Positions 59,221 through 64,000 of a stretch of 64,000 bases of DNA are shown here, one piece after another. Each line of letters opens with the position of its first letter. Within the stretch, counting starts at the first letter, position 1. Below the pieces are notes generated by a model, which was not told where the DNA came from, did not search any database, and saw only the letters and a list, made by a program, of their open reading frames with translations. This stretch comes from Streptomyces sp. H27-C3 (GTDB lineage: Bacteria > Actinomycetota > Actinomycetes > Streptomycetales > Streptomycetaceae): the NCBI RefSeq assembly GCF_030063415.1, contig NZ_JASITA010000018.1:1-64000 (forward strand), read 5' to 3'. A program made the translations under genes and the position numbers.

Positions 59221-60106
59221 TCAGGACGGCCCGCGGCCGGGTGTCGCGGCGACCGTGCAGGCGCCGAGTCGCTCCAGCTCGCCCAGGAACGCTGCGGCGG
59301 GCACCGCCTCGGCCGGGGCGAGCACCCCGGCCCGCGCGGGCGCCTCGCCGCCCGTCAGCCGCATTGCCGCCACCACCGAGGCCAGTGCCCCGGCCCGCCA
59401 GATGTCGCGCCCCCACAGATGGCCGTTCCGGCCGCCGCCGCCCAGCGGTCGCCTGCACCGCGACGGTGAACTCCGTCCCGGCGCGCTCCTGCGCACTCGC
59501 CCCCTCGCTCGTGAAGACCTGCTCCTCCTCGAAGGTCGACGAGGTCAGCTGCGATTCGACGGTGCGCGCCGCGATGTGCCGCGGGATCGTGACGACCTCG
59601 CTGGACGGGAAGGGCGCGATCATCGTGCGCGGTCCCAGCGGCGGTGGGAAGGGGAAGACCGCGTTGCGGATCTCGGCCGGTCCCACCCTCTGGGCGCCCT
59701 CGGTGAAGGTCACCCGGTCGATCTCAGCGATCAACAGCTCGGCGGTCCGCCGCGCGCCGGGCGTCATGCGCCAGCCGGTGACCGCGTAGCCGACGGTCAC
59801 CCGGTCCACGGCGGCCATCCCCGCGGTCACCGCCGAGGCGAGCAGGTCGGCGAGGCCGCCGTAGAAGCTCATCGAGGGGACCAGGACGGCGCCCGAGCGA
59901 CGCGCCGGTTCGTCGAGGGTGTCGAAGAGGTGCTTGACGGGGTGCGGTTCGACGGCGTGGTCGAGGTAGTGGCACCCCGCTTCGGCCGCGGCCGAAGCGA
60001 CGGCTGCGCCGGTCTCGGCGTAAGGACCCGCGCAGTGGATCAGCGCGGCCGCGCTCTCGGTCAGTCGGCGCAGGGCCTTCGGGTCGTCCAGGGGCGCCAC
60101 CTGGAC
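59221..60106 (-). pseudogene. 5'-truncated saccharopine dehydrogenase-like oxidoreductase
   Basis: The minus strand encodes LIHCAGPYAETGAAVASAAA, GCHYLDHAVEPHPVKHLFDT, GAVLVPSMSFYGGLADLLAS and later EIRNAVFPFPPPLGPRTMIA, a saccharopine dehydrogenase/trans-enoyl reductase-like protein. The nucleotide-binding N-terminus is missing. A frameshift near 59450 separates the C-terminal WGRDIWRAGALASVVAAMRL. The 5' end meets an opposite TetR fragment at about 60100. Confidence 0.85.
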
Positions 60107-60397
60107 CGGGACTTCCGCCGCATCGTGCTGCTGGACGGACCGTCCGTGCTTGGCTGGGAGCAGGTGCGCGAGATCGAGTACGAGCACACTCTGCGCGTGC
60201 TGCGCGACGGCATGACCGCAGCGGCGGAGGACGGCCTGATCGCCGACGGCGACCTCACCGCCCGCTGCCAGCTGGTCTTCGGCGCGCTGTGCGAGGCGGG
60301 CATGCTGCTGGCGCGCGCCGAGGACCCGGAAGGCAGGCTACCGGTGGTGGCGGCCGAGGCCGAACTCCTCCTCGGCGCACTGGTCAGGGCGCGCTGA
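60101..60397 (+). pseudogene. C-terminal fragment of a TetR regulator
   Basis: About 98 residues: LDRDFRRIVLLDGPSVLGWE, QVREIEYEHTLRVLRDGMTA, DGDLTARCQLVFGALCEAGM and a helical end. This matches the C-terminal domain of TetR proteins (RRIVLLDGPAVLGW is a common motif). The HTH half is gone. It lies head to head with the dehydrogenase remnant, sharing one breakpoint. Confidence 0.82.
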
Positions 60398-60416
60398 GGA
60401 CGACTGGGGTCGCGGC

Positions 60417-61034
60417 TCAGGCCGTGCGGTCCTGAGTGGTCGACGCCGACAGCAGCAGAGGCAGGAACCGGTGGGCGAGCGCCCCCGGAGCCAGCCGCCC
60501 CGGTTCGACGTAACTCTGGCCGAGCGCCCCCTCGCGCATCGCGATGACGATCCGCACCAGCTCGTCCGGGGCGACCGTGAGGCGCAGCCCGGCCCGTGCG
60601 AAGAGGCCGTGCAGCAGCCGGACCGCCTCCTCGCGCAGCCGGGCGTCATGATCGGCGAGCATCCGCGCGGCCCGCGGGTCCCTGATGGCGTGCGGGGTGA
60701 ATTCGGTGGTCACCAGGAACCAGGTGCGCTCGTCCGGTTCGGTGTACGCCAGCACCTCGGCGATCCGGCCGACGGTGAGTTCGTCGTCACTGATTTCCGC
60801 GGCCGCCCGGGCGATGCGCGCGAGTTCCCGGTCGGCGTGCGCGTCGAAGAGCGCGAAGAACAGCTCGTCCTTGGTCCGGAAGTTGGAGTAGAAGGCGCCC
60901 CGGGTGAAGCCGGCCCGGCGGCAGATGTCCTCGATCCCGGCGCCCCGGAAGCCGGACTCGGCGAACACCTCGCGCGCGGCGTCCAACAGCCGCGCCAGCG
61001 TCTGCGGCCGGCGTTTGGTCGGTCCCTTGGGCAT
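60417..61034 (-). CDS. TetR family regulator of the aldolase-ceramidase operon
   Basis: A 205-residue TetR repressor with HTH at about residues 8-55 (TLARLLDAAREVFAESGFRG; IEDICRRAGFTRGAFYSNFR) and a ligand domain. The start at 61034 is chosen for the MPKGPTKRRPQTL opening; longer readings enter the operator region. It is divergent from the aldolase gene with a 12-6-12 palindrome between. The convergent TetR fragment at 60101-60397 is unrelated to it. Confidence 0.9.
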   Translation of the reverse strand: MPKGPTKRRPQTLARLLDAAREVFAESGFRGAGIEDICRRAGFTRGAFYSNFRTKDELFFALFDAHADRELARIARAAAEISDDELTVGRIAEVLAYTEPDERTWFLVTTEFTPHAIRDPRAARMLADHDARLREEAVRLLHGLFARAGLRLTVAPDELVRIVIAMREGALGQSYVEPGRLAPGALAHRFLPLLLSASTTQDRTA

Positions 61035-61091
61035 CGCCCACCTCCCGGAAATCCCCGGAAATCTACGGAACTCCCGGTTCTCCCAGGACCC

Positions 61092-61120
61092 TTGACAGTC
61101 CGTACGACCTCGGAAAGCAT
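61092..61120 (+). promoter_or_regulatory. Possible promoter of the aldolase-ceramidase operon
   Basis: TTGACA (61092-61097) is a consensus -35; with a 17-base spacer the -10 would be AAGCAT (61115-61120), a weak match. The operator begins 7 bases further on, near the expected transcription start. Confidence 0.4.
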
Positions 61121-61127
61121 CCCGACC

Positions 61128-61157
61128 CGTATCGGATACGTGAATGTATCCGATACG
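61128..61157. promoter_or_regulatory. TetR operator: 12-6-12 perfect palindrome
   Basis: CGTATCGGATAC (61128-61139) is exactly mirrored by GTATCCGATACG (61146-61157). A third half-site GTATCCGAT is at 61164-61172, forming a second dyad GATACGT-ACG-ACGTATC (61152-61168). Both lie between the divergent TetR and aldolase genes. Confidence 0.85.
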
Positions 61158-61188
61158 TACGACGTATCCGATGGACGAGGAGGCAACC

Positions 61189-62010
61189 ATGACCGCCGCG
61201 ACGTCGCCCACCATGACCCAAGTCATCGCCGCAGCCGTAGGTCCGATGCCCGAGGGGGGCTCGGTCCCGACGCCCCCGGTCTTCGACTCTGTCGACGCCG
61301 AACGGCGCTACCGCAAGGAGCAACTTGCCGCCGGATTTCGGCTGTTCGGCAAGTTCGGCTTCTCCGAGGGGGTCGCCGGGCACATCACCGTGCGTGATCC
61401 TGAGAACCCGGAGTGGTTCTGGGTCAACCCCTTCGGCATGAGCTTCGGCCAGATCAAGGCCTCCGACCTGATCCTGGTCGACCACGAGGGCACGTTGCTG
61501 CACGGCGCCCGTCCCGTGAACCGGGCCGCCTTCGTCATCCACTCCGAGGTGCACAAGGCCCGCCCCGACGCGCTGGCCGCCGCGCACTCCCACTCGCTGC
61601 ACGGCAAGGCCTTCTCCAGCCTCGGTATTCCGCTCGCCCCGATCACCCAGGACGCCTGCGCGTTCTTCGAGGACCACGGCCTCTACAGCGACTTCACCGG
61701 AGTGGTCAGCGACGCCGAGGAGGGCCAGCGCATCGGTGCGGCCCTGGGCCCGCACAAGGCCGTCATCCTGCAGAACCACGGCCTGTTGACGGTCGGCCGG
61801 TCCGTCGCCGAGGCCGTCTGGTGGTTCATCACCATGGAACGCTCCTGCCAGGCCCAGCTGTTGGCGATGGCCGCAGGCACGCCCAAGCTCATCGACCGCG
61901 ACACCGCGCTGCGCACCCGCGGCCAGGTCGGCGGCCACTTCGCGGGCTGGTTCCAGGCCCGGCCGCTGTGGGACCGGATCACCGCCTCCGACCCCGACCT
62001 CTTCGACTGA
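61189..62010 (+). CDS. Class II aldolase/adducin family protein
   Basis: A 273-residue protein with the class II aldolase fold: EGVAGHITVRDPENPEWFWVNPFG, the metal-binding AAHSHSLHGKAFSSLG and ILQNHGLLTVGRSVAEA with a further His. GAGGAGG lies upstream of ATG 61189. Such proteins cleave or decarboxylate short hydroxy-carbonyl compounds; closest in layout to the actinobacterial class II aldolase/adducin proteins without known substrate. First gene of an operon with the ceramidase (41-base gap). Confidence 0.88.
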   Translation: MTAATSPTMTQVIAAAVGPMPEGGSVPTPPVFDSVDAERRYRKEQLAAGFRLFGKFGFSEGVAGHITVRDPENPEWFWVNPFGMSFGQIKASDLILVDHEGTLLHGARPVNRAAFVIHSEVHKARPDALAAAHSHSLHGKAFSSLGIPLAPITQDACAFFEDHGLYSDFTGVVSDAEEGQRIGAALGPHKAVILQNHGLLTVGRSVAEAVWWFITMERSCQAQLLAMAAGTPKLIDRDTALRTRGQVGGHFAGWFQARPLWDRITASDPDLFD

Positions 62011-62051
62011 TCCCGCCGGCCCCCACCGAACTCCCCTGAAGGAGTACGCAC

Positions 62052-63935
62052 ATGAGCTACCTGGCCGGGCGTGGCATCGCGGACATCACAGGGGAGGCGG
62101 CGGGCTGCGGGATGCTCGGATACGGCAAGGCCGAGCAGCAGTCGACGGGCATTCACACCCGGCTGCACGCGAGGGCGTTCGCCCTCTGCGATGGAGAGGG
62201 CCGGCGGATCCTGTTGGTCGTCTGTGAGCTGCCGCTGATGTCCGCGGGCGTCGTCAGGGACGTCCTGCGACGGTTGCCCGACGGTTACACCGAGTCCAAC
62301 GTGATGATCACCGCGACCCACACCCACTGCGGCCCCGGCGGCTACTTCCACCACGAGCTCTACAACAGCAACACCGGCGGATTCCGCGAGCAGACCTACC
62401 GGGCGATCGTCGACGGCATCGTCGAGGCCGCCCGAGCCGCCCACGCCGACCTCGCCCCGGCGGTACTGCGGCTGGCCCACGGCGAACTGCTGGGCGCCAG
62501 CGTCAACCGCTCACGGCGCGCCTTTGACCGCAACCCCGCCGCCGACCGGGCGCACTTCCCGCACGCCGTGGACCCGCAGACCACCGTGCTGCGCATCGAA
62601 CGCGAAGGGCGGCTCGCGGGCGCGGTCAACTGGTTCGCCACCCACAACACCACCATGACCAACACCAACACGCTCATCAGCGCCGACAACAAGGGCTACG
62701 CCGCGTCCTGTTGGGAGCGGCATGCCAAGAGCGCGGGCCTCGTGACGGCGTTCGCGCAGACCAACGCCGGTGACATGTCGCCCAATCTCCTTCTGCGGCC
62801 GGGCAGCGGCCCCACCGAGGACGAGTTCGAGAACACCCGCATCATCGGCAGCCGCCAGTACGAGGCGGCCCTAGCCCTGGACGGCGACGAGCTGACCGGC
62901 CGTCTGGACGCGCGGCTCACCCATGTCGACCTCTCCAAGGTGACGGTACGGCCCGAATTCACCGGAGACGGCCGTACGCACCGCACTTCAGGCCCGGTCG
63001 CGGGCGCGTCGGCCTTCGCCGGTGCCTGGGCGGACGGACCGGGCTTCAAGGGCTTCAGGCCCGGCCGCAACCTGCTCTGGGACACCCTTTCGCAGCAGGT
63101 CATCTACCCCTTGGCGCCCGGACTCCGCGACGCGCAGTCACCCAAGGGACTGTGCCTGCCCGCCGGCCTCGTCAACCGCCTGAGGCCCGTGATCCAGGAG
63201 AGGATCCCGGTCCAACTCCTGCGGATCGGACCGCTGTACCTCATCGGCCTGCCCGCCGAGGTCACCATCGTGGCGGGGCTCCGGTTGCGCCGTACCGTCG
63301 CGGACATCGTCGGCGCTGACCCGGCGCAGGTGCTCGTCGCCGGGTACAGCAACGCGTACGCGCACTACGTGACCACCCCCGAGGAGTACGACGCCCAGGA
63401 GTACGAGGGCGGCAGCACCCTCTTCGGACGCTGGGAACTGCCCGCCCTGTGCCAGAGCACGGCCGGTCTCGCGGAAGCGATGCGCGACGGCGTACCGGCA
63501 GGGCGCGGCACGCCGGAGCGGCTGCGGCCGCCGCGCAGGCGCCACCGACGGCAGGGGAGCGACAGCCCCCATCCCGGCCGGGACTTCGGCGACGTGCTGT
63601 CCTTCGGACGCGACGGCAGCGTGGTCACCGCCAGGTTCGTCGCCGCGCACCCCGGCAACGACCTGCGCCGGGGCGGCACCTATCTGGCGGTGGAACGGCT
63701 CTGCGCGGGTGGTGGAGACGGCGGCGAGGGCGACTGGATCCGTACCGCCGACGACGGCGACTGGTCCACGACCTTCCGCTGGGCGGCGGCCGGAGGATCG
63801 GCCTCCACCGTGACGGTGACCTGGGACGTCCCGGCGGACACCGCGCCCGGCAGCTACCGGCTGCGCTACTTCGGCGATACGACGTCGGGCCCGTTCACCG
63901 GCGCGACCGGTCCCTTCGAAGTGCCGGGGCGGTAG
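62052..63935 (+). CDS. Neutral/alkaline ceramidase-family amidohydrolase, no signal peptide
   Basis: A 627-residue neutral ceramidase. The zinc motif ATHTHCGPGGYFH (His90, His92), NWFATHNTTM (next zinc His), LPAEVTIVAG (zinc Glu) and GYSNAYAHYVTTPEEYDAQEYEGGSTLFG (zinc Tyr) are all in family order. The amidase motif is NAGDMSPN (family GDVSPN) with the Ser nucleophile near residue 243. A C-terminal beta domain follows. The protein starts directly with SYLAGRGIADITG, without the signal peptide seen in secreted bacterial ceramidases. AAGGAG lies upstream of the ATG. N-acyl sphingoid cleavage is inferred from the family. Confidence 0.9.
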   Translation: MSYLAGRGIADITGEAAGCGMLGYGKAEQQSTGIHTRLHARAFALCDGEGRRILLVVCELPLMSAGVVRDVLRRLPDGYTESNVMITATHTHCGPGGYFHHELYNSNTGGFREQTYRAIVDGIVEAARAAHADLAPAVLRLAHGELLGASVNRSRRAFDRNPAADRAHFPHAVDPQTTVLRIEREGRLAGAVNWFATHNTTMTNTNTLISADNKGYAASCWERHAKSAGLVTAFAQTNAGDMSPNLLLRPGSGPTEDEFENTRIIGSRQYEAALALDGDELTGRLDARLTHVDLSKVTVRPEFTGDGRTHRTSGPVAGASAFAGAWADGPGFKGFRPGRNLLWDTLSQQVIYPLAPGLRDAQSPKGLCLPAGLVNRLRPVIQERIPVQLLRIGPLYLIGLPAEVTIVAGLRLRRTVADIVGADPAQVLVAGYSNAYAHYVTTPEEYDAQEYEGGSTLFGRWELPALCQSTAGLAEAMRDGVPAGRGTPERLRPPRRRHRRQGSDSPHPGRDFGDVLSFGRDGSVVTARFVAAHPGNDLRRGGTYLAVERLCAGGGDGGEGDWIRTADDGDWSTTFRWAAAGGSASTVTVTWDVPADTAPGSYRLRYFGDTTSGPFTGATGPFEVPGR

Positions 63936-64000
63936 GCGGAACCGGGAGGTGCGGAAGCGCCGTTGTACCTGCGGAAGCGAAGCGAACTGAGGGGAGTGCG

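Overview
The window is from a high-GC actinomycete and almost certainly a Streptomyces. The support is third-position G/C throughout, twin-arginine signal peptides, a subtilisin-inhibitor-family protein, a MelC1/MelC2 tyrosinase pair, MurT/GatD, a CtaG-type assembly protein and a bacterial nitric oxide synthase. The species cannot be named from the sequence. No tRNA, rRNA or CRISPR array was recognised.

Layout. 0-16 kb is mostly core: a secreted phospholipase C, an SSI-type protease inhibitor, ctaG, pfkA, gatD-murT, peptide deformylase, a TetR/acyl-CoA dehydrogenase pair, glutathione peroxidase, tesB, a large DEAD/DEAH helicase, a DUF457 membrane protein and a DinB protein. 16-30 kb holds a two-gene heterodimeric ABC exporter, a secreted PNGase A-like protein, a decayed dicarboxylate symporter, a twin-arginine GH109-like protein, a MarR/FAD-FeS dehydrogenase pair and a second ABC exporter. 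30-36 kb is a decay zone: a frameshifted hypothetical gene, a 19-residue ORF, an MltG-like protein, a flavin monooxygenase, and remnants of an organosulfur locus (ssuC, lysR, sfnB-like, ssuD). 36-43.5 kb has a PL8 polysaccharide lyase, melC1-melC2, a HAD hydrolase and a divergent AsnC/FUSC pair. 43.5-49.3 kb has decayed NAD-formate dehydrogenase and LysR genes followed by an intact molybdate locus (fused modBC, modA, an HTH-Mop regulator and a divergent tandem-Mop protein). 49.3-55 kb has TPR and nickel-transporter remnants, nos, a beta-propeller lactonase and a decayed IS1182-type element. 55-59 kb has a CbiX-like chelatase, a BadF-type sugar kinase, ung and a BNR-repeat protein. 59-64 kb has two genes truncated head to head, then a TetR/class II aldolase/ceramidase module.

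How the genes work together. Three exported hydrolases (PNGase A-like, GH109-like, PL8) plus phospholipase C and a ceramidase-family enzyme point to use of glycoconjugates, glycosaminoglycans and lipids. The molybdate locus looks functional and may be self-regulated, since GCATT/AATGC dyads lie on both sides of its divergent promoter region. Several divergent regulator/target pairs (TetR/acyl-CoA dehydrogenase, MarR/ABC, AsnC/FUSC, TetR/aldolase) have good dyad operators between them.

Most notable observations: an IS element inserted into the loop of a terminator hairpin, with 8-bp direct repeats; two divergent gene pairs in which one deletion appears to have removed both 5' ends and the shared promoter; a chimera of truncated ssuC with a copied piece of the neighbouring monooxygenase gene; an ABC pair with complementary degenerate ATPase motifs; a 19-residue hydrophobic ORF with a good ribosome binding site; and a TetR operator of 12-6-12 bp controlling an aldolase-ceramidase operon whose ceramidase lacks a signal peptide. 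All calls come from reading the sequence; no database search was run.
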